64,000 bases of DNA, taken from positions 18,213,153-18,277,152 of the forward strand of contig CM045998.1 in the NCBI GenBank assembly GCA_025175895.1, written 5' to 3'. A program made the translations under genes and the position numbers. The notes beneath the pieces were generated by a model that did not search any database, was not told where the DNA came from, and saw only the letters and a program-made list of their open reading frames with translations. The DNA is from Wurfbainia villosa (Eukaryota > Streptophyta > Magnoliopsida > Zingiberales > Zingiberaceae). How positions within the stretch are numbered: position 1 is the stretch's first letter; each line of letters begins with the position of its first letter. This document shows positions 46,377 to 59,266 of this stretch, one piece after another.

Positions 46377-47935
46377 CTAATGAAGTGGATATACTATTTT
46401 AGTGTTAGCTCCCCCTGGACCATTGACCCAATATGGTCTATCCACAAAGTAGACTTGATCATGGGGAATCCAATACTTATTGGTCCTTATATGTGAGTTT
46501 AACAAAACCTTTGGAATACATGCTTGGACTCGTTGATGACTACGATTTACGATAGACATATAAGATCTATTGGTAGTTCTTGAACTAAACCCGAGTCCGA
46601 CTTTGTTGTACGCGACTCTTTGGGTTATAAGAAGTCGATTAAGATTCTTAGATCCCAATGTGAATCTTTCCAACCTAGCCTCAAGCTCTTGAACTCGTCC
46701 TTTCAAGAGAGAATTTTCCTCAAGCTTTTCAACTTGAGTTGAATTTCCCTCTTGAACTTGACTAGTTGAAGAGGTTAGATTAGCCTCTTGCTTGAGGATT
46801 TCAACCTCCTCGAGCAACGACTCGACTCTAGACTCGGACTTAGTTAATTTCTTATTTAACAACTTAATTGCATGATATAAGTTGGCTATTAATGAACGAC
46901 TTACCTTGATTTTTTTCTTTTGACCCGGCTTTGAGTCTCTTCTCGAAATCGTCCTCGGAGTCGGAGTCGGAGTTGGATTCGTATTTGGCTTCGAACTCTG
47001 ACTCAGACTCTACTGGTCTTGCCATGAATGCTACGCCGATGCCTTCTTCTTCGTCGTCCCAAGTTGCTTAAAAGACCTTCTTTGATCTTTTTTGCTTTGA
47101 CTTCATTTTTGATTTGAAGAGACCCTTTTTCTTGTTCTTCGACAGCTCCTTTTCTTTTCGGATTATCTTCCGCACCATATTTACTATCTTTGTCTCTTCT
47201 TCCGATTCGGACTCGGATTCGCCCTTGGGTTCGGATCCTTCTTCTTGCTCGGGAGGTGGCTTGCTCTTATCCTTTCTTCTCTGACCTACAAGAAAAGCAA
47301 TACCTCTCTCGCCTCGGACCGCATTAGTTTATTCATGAAGTTCAAATTCAGATAAAAACTCGTCTAACCTAATTTTTGATAGATCCTTAGAAACATTGTA
47401 GGCATCAACCATGGATGCCCACAAGGTGGTCCTAGGGAAGGCGTTGAGTGCGTACCTTATTAGGTCCCGATTGTCGATGGCTTGCCCGATCGAGTGGAGA
47501 CGATTGACAATGTCCTAGATTCGTGCATGTAGTTGGGTGGCGGTCTCATGAACCTGTATTTTTAGATTATACAATTTATTTAACTATAAGTCCCTTTTAC
47601 ATATCTTAGCATCGTCAGTTCCTTCGTGAAGCTCGATGAGCTTGTTCCAAAGATCCTTCGGCCGACGCAGTTGAGCTCCTCCTTGGACAAGCCACACTGC
47701 AACATTTGGGTTGCTTTTGCATCGGTCTCAATTTGCCTCTTGGTTGCGTTGGTCCATTTGTTGAAATCCAAAGGATCTCCTTGATTATTGGTGGGTAGAG
47801 CAAAGCTGGTTTGGATTATTATCCAAGTCTTAACTTGTGATTTCAAGAAACACTCCATCTAACCTTTCCAATAACGGAAATCATTTCTGTTAAAGAAAGG
47901 AGGTTGGGTGATGGTGTACCCTTCAATGTGAGCCA
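46377..47935 (-). pseudogene. gag remnants of the 42221 element
   Basis: On the minus strand the pieces, in order, are as follows. 47858-47580 has ALPTNNQGDPLDFNKWTNAT and the gag-like LSKEELN; a further broken stretch follows; then 46862-46377 (161 residues) is a coiled coil (SRVESLLEEVEILKQEANLT, ENSLLKGRVQELEARLERFT) with LGSKNLNRLLITQRVAYNKV and GLGF, the gag C-terminal signature also seen at 26818 and 18360, and NKYWIPHDQVYFVDR at the end. Frameshifts break the rest, and no zinc knuckle was found. Confidence 0.7.
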
Positions 47936-48095
47936 TTAATTATCTTGCAAAACACACAACCAAAAGAAGAGCACCAAGACTTTGTCTTGGATTAGTAATG
48001 CAGGAGAAATAATAAGAATAAAGCACGAATCAAAAAATGCGAAAAGAAAGACAAAAAGTGTTAGATTGGTCATCACACCAAATCTTAGCGCCCCC

Positions 48096-48107
48096 GCTCT
48101 GATACCA
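48096..48107 (-). other. PBS, initiator-Met type, of the 42221 element
   Basis: The minus strand reads TGGTATCAGAGC, an exact match, two bases from the LTR. Confidence 0.85.
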
Positions 48108-48109
48108 AT

Positions 48110-49211
48110 TGTTGGATCAAGAAGCATTGCTAGAAGGGGGGCGAATAGCGATCGTGAAATATTTTCTTTTCGTTCGTTCGATTAAAACAAAGTTGTGCAG
48201 CGGAAAAATAAATAAGATAATTTATTTTTACTTGGTTCACAACCCAACGGTTGCTACTCCAAGGTCCCGTGATCCTTGACCACGTACGAAGGGGCAATCC
48301 ACTATAGAGTCTCCTTCTCATTGGAGATAGGAGACAACGATCACAAAAACCGAAAGCTCGAGGATGAGACAACAAATCTACCTCACCTCATTATGATTAA
48401 AACCACGAATACAATAAATAAAAACAAACTTTCTACTGCCGACGAAGAGGTTGTGAGTTTGGCATTGGGTCGGTGTTATGACGGTGTTGCGGCATTAGAG
48501 CTTTAGCGTTGTGGGAGCACTTTGAGAGCCAGATTGATGATCTTAGGGTTCGAGTCCTCCCCTCCTTTTATAGACTTGTGCCTTGGAATAAGTCCAGATC
48601 TAGATCCACAACTTGTGGACTTATCACGAGGTGACACCTTATCTTATCGCGAAGTGGCGGCGTCAATCGTTATCCTTTTTGACCTTGCATATTTGGCTGA
48701 TTCATCGTCATCAGTCGACTGATGCCCTTCATCAGTCGACTGCTGGAGCATCAGTCGATTGCCAATAGCTAACAGTCGACTGCCAGCTTGGTCACTCTTT
48801 CAATAAGAGGTTAGCACAGAATATGATAAATATGATGGTTCCTTATTGTCCGATCTCGACTTAGACCTTCCATTGGAAGTCTTAGTCGGATCACCGCCAA
48901 CGATCGTCCCCATACAGAGGACACGACTTTACCATCTCTCTTTGCACTCGTGTTTACCTCTGACCCTTTCTGACTAATCTATTTGCTTCCGGTCTTCACC
49001 TGGGTTCTTCGACTTCATCCGAAGTTCTCCCGGTGTCGCCCGACCATCACAATTTCTCAACTCGAGATTCTCCGGGTGTCGTTGACCTTCAGCTCAGCTT
49101 AATCATTCCTGCACATTTAGTTCAACTCATGAGATAACGATATAACCTTAACTTTGGGTCTTTGCCATAATCAAAATTTAGGTTGGATTATCTGGTGACT
49201 CTGCACCAACA
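48110..49211 (-). repeat. 5' LTR (minus strand) of the 42221 element
   Basis: It begins TGTTGGATCAAGAAGC in plus sense. The palindrome-rich U3 lies at about 48710-48785 and the TATA box at about 48562-48569. By eye about 93% like the partner LTR. Confidence 0.88.
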
Positions 49212-49216
49212 ATTCC

Positions 49217-50407
49217 GATAGCAATCTGATTGGAATTCAACCGCGATCCGGTCGGACTCTAGTGTCGACTAGACCATGATTAGATTCTAACCTGATTATA
49301 GTCAAAATCCAGTCGGACATCGAGTCTGGTTGGATCGCGGCTAGATTCCTACTCAATTATGGACAAATTTGACCGAATTACGGCTGTCAACACCTGAGTA
49401 AACGTATTGAATTTGTTATCCGACTAAATTATGGTCGGTAGCACGTGATCAGCATGATTGGAATCCGGCCGAATTACACAAGAAAGAAGCGCTAACCATT
49501 GGCAAAAATAGCAATGACTTTAATTTACCGTGAGAATATGTGAAATTTGTAATGGTGAGAAGTAGAGAAGTAGTAGAGAGAAGTGGTAATGGTAAGAGCA
49601 ATAATCTTGCAAAAGGTAATTTGTTTATCCCAAACATCCTTATCAGTAGGCTTCACAATTATCGTAAAGAAGATAAATCATGGTGATCGAGCGACCTTCT
49701 AAGTGAGCGGATCATACTTTCAAGGGAGGCACTTGGAGATCGATTTTTGCTTCAATCTTATAACTATCTATCCGAGTACCAAATCGGCTATGCCCATGGA
49801 CACAATGGTAAGAGAAAATAAGGTTTACAAATATAGGTGCAAATGTATTGAATGGAACTGATTAATATGAAAAATATTTGATATTCAAGTTTGAGCTTGA
49901 AATATATATATATGATATTCATATTCGATTTAATGTTGAAAAATATAAATAATTTTGACTCGAGTTTGAATTGAAATAAATTTAAATTCGAGTTCCATTG
50001 GAGTTACTAGAACCTTTATTCGAACAGAATCAAACCATAATTTGAAATTATTCAAATTTAAATTTGATATGAGTCATTTGAACATACTTAAATTAAAATT
50101 ACATATAAATAAATAAAATTCATTTTTAGTTCAACTCATGAATGACTTGTCGACAATTTAATAAAGTATGAGTTCGAATTTGACTTGAAAAAATTATCAA
50201 ATATATTTGAGTTCGACTTAAATTTGATAATTTTGAATATAAATCATTTGAAAGACTCGCAGTATAATGAATTTATTTGCACCCATAGTCTATAAACTAT
50301 TAGATAATAAGATTATTGTCAGATTTATAGAGAGTAATCTGAATTGAAAATTTACTAAAATTAAATTCATACTTATCTAATACAATGACTCGAGTTGTCC
50401 AAGAGAG
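49217..50407. other. Right part of the split CACTA-type element, then AT-rich DNA
   Basis: 49217-49490 continues the ATTGGAATCCGGCCGAATTA-type wording seen just left of 42220, so the transposon was interrupted here. From 49500 the sequence is AT-rich, with repeated GAGTTCGAATTTGACTTGA-like words at 49860-50270. No terminus or gene found. Confidence 0.4.
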
Positions 50408-51018
50408 TATTGATGCAATCGACCTAGATCACGATTGATCAGACTCGAATAGTATTTTGATGTTTGTCAATATACTTGATGATCATATGACTAGTGGATG
50501 GATTAAGATATCCAAGGTCATATGAGGGAGATTGTTATGAGGAGATTATTTGAGCAATCGACCTCAGGTCAAAGGTTGACCAAGCTTGAGTGAGACTCGA
50601 AAGGAAGTCCAAGTATGAATACTTGGCGAGGAAAGTCCAACATTGGAGTCTTGACATTGAAAAAGTCCAAACATGGATATTTAGCAAAGGAAAATCCAAG
50701 GGTGTAGTCTTAGCCATGTAAGTCCAAGAGTCTAGTCTTGACGGTGAAATTCCAAATATGGATATTTGACAAAGGAAAAGTTTAAGGGTGTAGTCTTGAC
50801 CACGTAAGTCCAAGTGTGTAGTCTTGGCGGTTAAAGTCCAAGCATTGAGGTTTGACAATAGAGAAGTATCGGAGGCGCGACCTCTTGGCAAAGCTATCCG
50901 ATGGCATGACGAAGTTGATAGAAGCACCTAAAGGCTAATGCGAAGGGTGAAGGAGTCGTGGAGGACTCAGATGGATGCTGAGGGTGTGAGGCTGATGGAG
51001 GTGGCTAGAAGGCTTAGG

Positions 51019-52266
51019 TGTTGGATCGAGAAAACACTAGAGGGGGTGAATAGCATTCGGAAATCTTTTTTTTCGACGATTAAAACCAAATACGCAGCGG
51101 AAAACTAAAACACAAAACATAAGACTTTTTTACTTGGTTCACAGCCCACCGACTACTAATCCAAGGCTCTGCGATCCTTAATCGCTTCTGAAGGGAAAAA
51201 CACTAAATATTTCTTGCTCATTGGAGGTAAGAGACAACCGAATACAATGATGTAGAGGAAGAGGTAACAACCTTACCTTCCTCTTTGCAGATAATAATTA
51301 ATAAGTAAACAAGATATCGAAAAAATAACTTGTAGCGGATGCACGGTCGGAGTAGCGTTGTAGCATGGAGAGTTACGGTCGGAGAGTAGGAGCACTTAGG
51401 AGTTTATTGATACTTGATGATGATTTATGATGATATAGGGCTTGAGTCCTCTCCTCTTTTTATAGATTGTCGCCTTAGAATATGTCCAGATCCATATCCA
51501 AAACTTGTGGATCTTATCTTGAGGCGGCGGCTTATCTTATCATAAGGTGGCGGCATCGATCTACATCTCTTTGACCATGTGCATTGGGCTGATTCATCGA
51601 CATCAGTCGACTGATACTTTTGGCAGTCGATTGCCTCTAGTTGACTGCTACACTTGAGAATTCAACCTGACACCTGCAACACAAGGTTAGCACAAGAGAT
51701 GCATAATGTCATGTAGTGTGACAGTCCTTTGACTGTCCGATCTCGACTTCGACATTCCTCCTGAAGCCTTGGTCAGATCGACACCTAGGATTGTCCTCTT
51801 ACCGAGGATGCATCCTTACCACCGCTCCACACCCGGAGCTTACCTTTGGTCCTCCTAACTTGTCACTTAGCTTTCGGTCACTTGATCACCGAGGTTTCTT
51901 CTTCCGAGATTCTCCTGGCATCACCCGACCATCGAGGTTTCCCCTTATGAGATTCTCTTGGTGTCACCCGACCACTAAGGTTTCTTGTCCTGAGATTCTC
52001 TTGGTATCGATGACCACCGAGGTTTCTCGTCTAGAGATTCTCCTGGTGTCACCCGACCACCGAGGTTTCTCGTCCTGAGATTCTCCTGGTGTCGTTGATC
52101 ACCGAGATTTCTCATCCAGAGATTCTCATGGTGTCATTGACCTTGGCAAAATCTAATACAATGCCTGCACACTTAGCATAGTATATGAGATAACAAAATA
52201 ACTTAACTTTGAAACTTTACCATTATCAAAATCAAGGTTCGATTAACTAGTGCCCCTATGCCAACA
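51019..52266 (-). mobile_element. Solo LTR, minus orientation, nested
   Basis: TGTTGGATCGAGAAAAC...TATGCCAACA, family of 42221. The flanks TTAGG (51014-51018) and TTAGA (52267-52271) differ in one base. A TTCTCCTGGTGTC(A)CCCGACCACCGAGG phrase is repeated several times (51890-52130), which lengthens this copy. Confidence 0.8.
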
Positions 52267-52578
52267 TTAGATATAGGCCTAGGGTGAGTATCAAGTATGA
52301 GAGGATCATATATAGGTTAAACCTCATGTTTGAGGTTTACCAGTCAATTGGTGGTACAGACTAGTTAACTGGTCGAGTGCATGACACTTGAGAAGCCTAG
52401 TTGACTCAGGAAATCGATTGGGATTATGATCCAGTCGACTAGTCATGTAGTCGACTGAGACTCAACTACGGATTGTGGCTTCGACAATCGACTGCTAGGG
52501 TTGAGTAGTTGATTGGTCACTGGCAGTTAACTCCTAGGGTTGAGAAGTCGACTGGTTTCGATAGACTTGGGCACAGAA

Positions 52579-53657
52579 TATTGGTGCAGGGGCACCAGAT
52601 AATCGAACCTAGATTTTGATTATAGCAAAGATTCAAAGTTAAGGTCATATTGTTATCTCATGAGCTGAATTAAGTGTGCAGGAAATGATTAAGCTAAGCC
52701 GAAGGTCAGCAATACCCGGAGAATCTCGAGCCGGGAAACCGTGGTGGTCGGGCAACACTGGGAGAACTTCGTGAGAGTCGAAAAAACCCAGGTGAAGACC
52801 GGAAGCAAAGCGACAGGTTATAAAGGACCAGAGATAAGCACGAGTGCGAAGAGAGATGATAAGGTCGTGTCCTCTGTACGGGGACGACTGTAGGCGGCGA
52901 TCCGACTAAGACTTCCAGTGGAAGGTCTAGGTCGAGAACGAACGGTAAGGAACCATCATATTTACCATATTCTGTGCTAATCTCTTATTGCAGGGAAGTG
53001 ACAGCCGGCAATGATCGCTAGCTCGGCGATCGATGCGATCTCATCGATGATGGCGACGAATCAGCCAAATAGACAAGGTCAAAAAGGATAACGTTTAACG
53101 CTGCCACTTCGCGATAAGATAAGGTGCCACCTCGTGATAAGATCCACAAGTTGAGAATCTGGATCTAGACTTATTCCAAGGCATAAGTCTATAAAAGGAG
53201 GGGAGGACTCGAATCCAAGATCATCAAGATTGCTCTCAAAGTGCTCTCACAAGGCTAAAGCTCAAATGTCGTAATGCCATTATAACGCCGATGCAACGTC
53301 AAGCTTACAATCTCTTCATCGGCAGCAGCAAGGTTGTTTTATTTATTGTATTCATGATTTTAATCGTAACGAGGTGAGGTAGGTTTGTTGTCTCATCCTC
53401 GAGCTTTCATTTTTGTGATCGTTGTCTCCTACCTTCAACGATGAGGAGACTCTATAGTGGATTTCCCCTTCGTACGTGGTCAAAGATCGCAGAGCCTTAG
53501 AGTAGCAACCACTGGATTGTGAACCAAGTAAAAAATAAATTTGTCTTATTTATTTTTCCGCTGCATTACTCATAGTTTTAATCGAACGAACGAAAAGTCA
53601 AAAAGTTTTACACTCGCTATTCACTCCTCCCTCTAGCGATGCTTTTACGATCCAACA
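52579..53657 (+). mobile_element. Solo LTR, plus orientation, nested
   Basis: TATTGGTGCAGG...GATCCAACA, with exact TSD CAGAA (52574-52578 and 53658-53662). Same family as 51019-52266 in opposite orientation. The first bases are TA instead of TG, so the terminus has mutated. Confidence 0.85.
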
Positions 53658-54295
53658 CAGAAGGTTTTGTAGTTGACTGTTGGCTTATGACAGTCAATTG
53701 GTGGATATGACAGTCAACTGCTAGGTAAGGGAAGTCGACTAGTCGGGCTGAAATCCAATGTGGATTAGTCCGTTGTGAGACAACAGTACTATGGGCAGTC
53801 AACTATCAGGTGGAAATCAGTCCGAGCGGAAGCATTAAAAGGAGTTGTGGAAGATACTACGAGCAAGGGTTCTTGGAGCAATTTTTAGGCGAAGTGGTAA
53901 TGCATTTCAGGTCTTCAAAGGCATTCCAAAGCTACCAAAAGAGATCAAGCAAAAGCATTCTTCTTGTAAAGTTGTTTTTCATCTTGTATTTGCTTTCACT
54001 TGTATTTGGTCACTTATTCTTGTATAAGCTCTTTTGCATGAGGTTTCTCCACCTCTAGTATGTTGCTGAGAAGGAGAGAGTTTTAGTGAGGATAGATCAC
54101 TAGCTCAATTATGGAGTAAGAATTGTAGATTCCAAACCACGTAAAACCCTTGTGTGGTGCTTGTGATGTATTTATTCTTATATTTCGTTTACATATCTTG
54201 TATTTTCGTTGTGCTAATGAATTATAGACAAGAACGAATCAAAGGAAACGAAAGATGTTATTCAACCCCTCTAGCACATCCAAAGGTCCCCAACA

Positions 54296-54671
54296 GAGAA
54301 TTGTGATGCATGCAAACGTGACCTCATGTCCCTAGCTAAGATTTCAAAAACTTGATGCACGTGCTTGTGCTCAACTACCACAAGTGCACGGTTGTCGTCA
54401 AGTAATAAAATATCGATTCCACAGGGATTAGTAATCGAGTACTGGTTTACTAAGAGAATATAGATTGTTTAGACCGAATCAGTTATTTGGGAGAACAGGG
54501 TGTTGAAAGTGAGAACGAAGAGCGAGAGGGTTGAGAGATCACTTTTACAGGGATACCACTGCCACTGGATCCCTATTATGATCGATGGGATGATTATAAG
54601 ATTTTGATTTCACCTATGTGATATATTCATAACAAGCTAGGTCGTGTAAGCTGAGGTAGAAAGGAGAGTAA
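54296..54671 (+). other. Gypsy-like non-coding sequence
   Basis: It contains GCACGGTTGTCGTCAAGTAA and ATCGATTCCACAGGGATTAG, phrases seen in plant Ty3/gypsy LTR ends. Its own element boundaries are not visible. It continues right of the solo LTR at 56360. Confidence 0.35.
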
Positions 54672-56354
54672 TGTTAGGAAAATTCTGGATCTGATGTTCG
54701 CAACATCATGGGCGAATACTTCACACAACCGCAGCGGAAACAATAACTATAAATCGGATCCCACCAGAGATCCATGCAAAACTATATAAGTCATTTCGTA
54801 CCCTACTTTTTTAGATCTTATCTAGAAGGAAAAGTATACCTTCGGTGTATGCCCTTCGCAATCTCGCTTTTTCAAATACTGTCGGATCTCAATACGTAAG
54901 GATAACCGTATCTCTAAGATATCCACACTGACATCCACCCGTTTTAGAGTCACGTTGTGCTAGCAACCCCTAGCAAAATGCCAAGAACCCTTTGGAAGAA
55001 GGAGAGGAAGAAGAGGGATGAGAGAACACTTCTCTTGGTTTTTTTTTGGCTTGCACGTTGGAACACCCTCACTAATTCCAATTGGCTTCCTCCCTTTTAG
55101 CTTTGCACGTTCAAAGCATTAATCACCAAGCCATTAGCAACCCTTTCCATCAATGCCCTTATCTCCTATTGAATACTATGACCCTTAGTATTCCTTTTCA
55201 TCATGAATACCAAGGCCCTTGGTATTCCCATGCATGATTAATCACATTAATCATGCATGATGATGAATCATCTTCCATGGTTCAACTTGAGTCTAACTCA
55301 AGTTTAACCAATTTGAGTCCAACTCAAGTCTTAGCCACATGCTAAATTGTTCTTTTAGTCCAACTAAAAGAAACCATCTCCAAAATAGAATGTCATTTGT
55401 GTGCAACCCTATAGGCTCTTGTAACGTTAGCAATGTATCTAAAACCATTTTAGATACATAAGCAATGAGCGACATCTAGCAATACATCATTGCTACCCAA
55501 GTTACAAAATCGTCGAGATTCGACAACCTTTCCGTGGCTATTATCATGTATAATGGTGTCCTTCTATCTCTGATATCTTAGATCGATCAATGAGGCATAG
55601 ACCGTATCATCCCCTTATCGATCTTTATATTTCTTGATCCTCAAGTAGACTCACTCAAACAAATGAGCTCAATATCTCATATTGACTCATTTGAGCATGA
55701 CAATGTATTTCGTGGTCCTACTCTATCAAGAGGTCAAAGATATCACTCCCGTCATATGAGAGGGATAGATCTCATCTACATCCCTCCGCATAATTCATTA
55801 CATACCCAGTAATCGCCGTTAATTATAGTGCACCCTGTTACGGGTGACGTTAGACGATACCAAAGTACATAACTCCTTATGTAGGGAACCGTAGTGACTT
55901 CAAGTCTAAAGACTAAATATACCAATAGTCACATGAGAAAGTATATAATACTCATATAACGATCTATGATACTTTCTCATGGCGGGTCAATTCAGTATAA
56001 TATTCTCCAATATATATACTCATGTGTTAATGTGATATCACATATCCATGACTTGTGAGATCAAGTCATCCATTGACCTACATGCTAGTCTCAATGTATT
56101 AATATTGTCCTTGTCTATTAATACTTAACTAGGAATATTAAGAATAGTGTTCTCTACAGCTTCTCATAATCAATTCTACCAATTGATATACTGTAGATTA
56201 GAACCTACTATTAAAGGGTATTATTATATTTATTTTAGCTGGCACATGCATAAAGTAAATATAATAAACAATCTTTGTCTTTTATTAATGAAATATGATA
56301 CACATGATCCCTAATCTATCATCTCATGATTGACACTAAGGACTGACACTAACA
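54672..56354 (-). mobile_element. Solo LTR related to the 30068 LTR, minus orientation
   Basis: It is flanked by exact TSDs AGTAA (54667-54671 and 56355-56359). It ends TGTTAGG... on the left and ACACTAACA on the right. The right 1 kb, read on the minus strand, follows the 30068 LTR (for example GTAATGAATTATGCGGAGG and CCCGTAACAGGGTG) with many changes. No internal region. Confidence 0.9.
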
Positions 56355-56359
56355 AGTAA

Positions 56360-57397
56360 TGACTTATAAATACATGGTGTGTAAGGGCTTATATATGTAT
56401 GTCATCTAGTATAATACAGAGGTAAAATGGTCACCTAATTAATTGAGTTATCACTTTCACATTTAATATGATGAAACAATCATCGTATAATGTATATAGC
56501 ATGTGGGCATCGGGTATGAGGTGTTTGTATTTTCATCTACATTTCTTTGATCATGCACTTATTAGGTATGAGAGTTAGTGTTGTAATGCACGTAAAAAAG
56601 ATGTCAGTGATATAGGCTTACATAAAGATGTATAAAAGGATAAGATTCATGTAACCAATCCTAAGTTCATGGGAGGCTTGAGAAACATAGTTTGATGATG
56701 ATGACGGAAACAAATACAAAATATTGGTGATCAACAACGTAAATTGGTATGGAAAGATTCTTGAATAACAAAATATTGGTCAACAACAAAATAGTTTCGT
56801 GCTATTGATCTCTACAATTACTGCAAGATTCTTGAATCTTAATGCTTTCATTTTCCATGTTTTGGCTTCATTCCAAACTTCCTAAAAGCAACTGCATGGG
56901 TACCTTCCGTTTGCTAGTGCAGAAGGTGATATGTTCGCTCTCAATATCTCTGTTAGTCGGTTCTATAGTAAATACGAAGGAGATAAATTACAATGAATAT
57001 ATTGTCCAACTCGGGAGTAGCACGGCAAAAGGATAGATACTCTGAAAGACTTACAGCCCCGGAGATTGATACTTATTCATTGATATAATTCTACTACCGT
57101 GCTGTCACAAGGCCCTCCCGTAGAGACAAGTACATTCCATTTGTTGTTGTTACATTGACGAGAACAAAGGCAAATCAAACATCATTTTCATTGTTCCAAA
57201 GTGATTAGTTGGATTTGATTATGGAAGTGGTCATTTAGTTGCAATATACAAATTAATAATTTGCTTCCTAACATTTGCAAAGTCATGTCATTTTATCCTC
57301 TCGTTTTAACATAGTTAGGCAAAGATATTAGTCAACAACAAGTTGTTATGGAAAGAAAATTTCTTTCAAGCATGCAATTTTTCATGGTTTGTTTTAA
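56360..57397. other. Unassigned AT-rich region
   Basis: No supported gene. An ORF at 56842-57036 (64 residues) shows no domain. GATTCTTGAAT and AAAATATTGGTCAACAAC words recur near 56720-56840. Confidence 0.4.
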
Positions 57398-57406
57398 CTT
57401 TTGCGG

Positions 57407-57818
57407 TGGCAATTTATCAAACAGTGTACATGAAGTTTAAAATTATCCAAATAGCATCTCATACTTTCATATTTATTAAATAGCACATTTAATTTTCTTT
57501 TTATCCCTCCTACCAAACAGACTTGCACCACAGTGAAAATCTCGAACGTGGTGCTGAAAATTCAAATTTAAGCATCACAGTGGTATTGGAATTTGCACCA
57601 CAGTGGTGGTGCTAGGATTGCACCACCACTTTGGTATTGGGATTTGAATTTTCAGTACCACAGTGATACTGAAATTTACAATTCTAATATCACAGTGGTG
57701 CAAGTCTATTTGACGGGAGGGATAAAAAAAAATTAAATAAATTATTTGATAAATATAAAAATATAGAATGTTGTTTGAACAATTCTAAATTTCACGTGCA
57801 CTGTTTGATAAATAGTCA
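57407..57818. mobile_element. Foldback MITE with 9-bp TSD (Mutator-like)
   Basis: The arms of about 140-150 bp are inverted copies: left TGGCAATTTATCAAACAGTG, right (reversed) TGACTATTTATCAAACAGTG. Similarity continues through TTTAAAATTATCCAAATAGC-like sequence to ATCCCTCC..CAAACAGACTT and GCACCACAGTG. The flanks CTTTTGCGG (57398-57406) and CTTTTGCAG (57819-57827) are a 9-bp TSD with one mismatch, as expected for Mutator-like elements. No ORF. The centre repeats CACCACAGTG and GGTGGTGC words. Confidence 0.8.
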
Positions 57819-57827
57819 CTTTTGCAG

Positions 57828-58719
57828 GTCATCTTCTTATACTTTTGTGAATAAGTATGCACTGAGTTTCAACTTTTTAGTAGCAGGATTCTTAGCAAAT
57901 TGCTTTTTTGCACAGCTCATTTACTAATGCATGAATACACAATATACTTCAGTCAAGTAATGCAATTTAATTTGCTATCATGTGTCAGAAACTAGAAAAC
58001 TATCATGCTTAACTTGTTATAAACATCAATTTAATTTTGCATTTAGAAAAACAAAAATATTAAATACTCTAACAAAAATATTTGTATTTAAAAATCAACC
58101 TCAACGATTACTTTCAAATTTCTCACTAGTCATCTAGTTATGGTGGTGGAGAGAATATATACCTATTTTCTTTTACAATTGATGGAACTTATTGTTGCAT
58201 AATATTTGCAAACATATTTGTCATTTACAAAAATAAATAAATTTTCTATAATGTACTTAATTATACGAATACTTTTTAATATTTATTTTGTTTGTGTGAG
58301 AAATGTTATTACTTATGCTGGTAAAAATTCAGATCCACAAGAGCCCCCAACACTTCCAAATATCATACTTAGCATTACTCGTGCAAAATTTTCAAACTGA
58401 TTATTTTTTTACATCTGTCTTCTCACCTGCTCTATTTCCATCTGCCATTGTTCTTCTCATAACTTCATTTCTTTAATTTTCTCTCTTATTTCCCTAAATT
58501 TATCTGTTAAATCTAAATTAGAGTAATAATCTTACCAATACATTGAGTTGTGTTTACATTGCTTTAGGAACACTTGGCTAGGCAATGCACCAGCTCTTAA
58601 ACATTGAACCCGACTAGAATATTTGAGTCCAAAAACTTCACTATATAAAGAATATAATTAAAGTTGAATCATATGTAACAACTCTTACAAAAAAAAAATA
58701 GAAATTAAATTATAAGTAA
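57828..58719. other. AT-rich region at the 3' side of the CACTA gene
   Basis: No clear coding sequence. It may hold the 3' part of the CACTA-type element. No CACTA terminus recognised. Confidence 0.35.
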
Positions 58720-59266
58720 ATTGTTGCCGAAATGCCTCCTCGTGTACTTCTATTGGTTGTATTCTTTCAAGTTTATCTTGAAGGTGACAATCCATAACTT
58801 CTTTAAGTAAATTCTAACAAGAAAATAAATTATTAATATAATGAAAAAACATTTAAAAGTCAACTTAAAAAGTGAAATATATTATTATTACCTCAACTCA
58901 TATTGCCTCATCGTCAATAGGGGCACCTCTTTTTTTTCTACTTCTTCGACTCAATTATTGTATTCAATTTTCTACCATTCTCTTGAGACTAATAGGATAA
59001 AAAATTCACATTTAATATCAAATATTAACAACATATATTTAACACCGAATATTTACACATTCCATAAAAATCTAAGTATATACATTACATTGCTTGTAAT
59101 TCTAGAATTCCATAAAACCTTGGAACTTCAAGGATAAGAGCATTAATGAGTAAAATAGTAAATGAGAAGTGAGAAACTAACTAAATAAAAAAAGAAATAA
59201 TTTTTGATTCTTACAAACTTATATTCAATGATGGAATACTAGTGTATCCTTGTGCATGGTTCCCTT

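Larger units (their letters stand above)
42221..49211 (-). mobile_element. Non-autonomous copia-type LTR retrotransposon, gag remnants only, minus strand (7.0 kb)
   Basis: Exact TSDs ATTCC (42216-42220 and 49212-49216) flank TGTTGG...CACCAACA. LTRs of 1103 and 1102 bp. In minus sense: LTR, iMet PBS (48107-48096), gag (47930-46377, broken), then 3 kb without its own pol but with foreign pieces, PPT, LTR. The solo LTRs at 14206, 51019 and 52579 are of the same family. Confidence 0.92.
50408..54295 (+). mobile_element. Solo LTR (own length about 1.56 kb) with two solo LTRs inserted in it
   Basis: It starts TATTGATGCAATCGACC, ends GTCCCCAACA, and has the wording of the 15478/20616/39621 LTRs throughout. 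The flanks GAGAG (50403-50407) and GAGAA (54296-54300) agree in four of five bases. Subtracting the inner insertions 51019-52266 and 52579-53657 leaves about 1.56 kb, the usual LTR length. No PPT precedes it and no internal region follows. Confidence 0.75.

Noticed and set aside
50408..54295. 3' LTR of the element starting at 39621
   Set aside because: No PPT before it, its flanks match each other (GAGAG/GAGAA) and not TCAGT, and no internal gag/pol sequence precedes it. A solo LTR fits better.
58841..59137. 98-codon plus-strand ORF
   Set aside because: Antisense to exon D of the CACTA gene and the surrounding introns; AT-rich, no domain.
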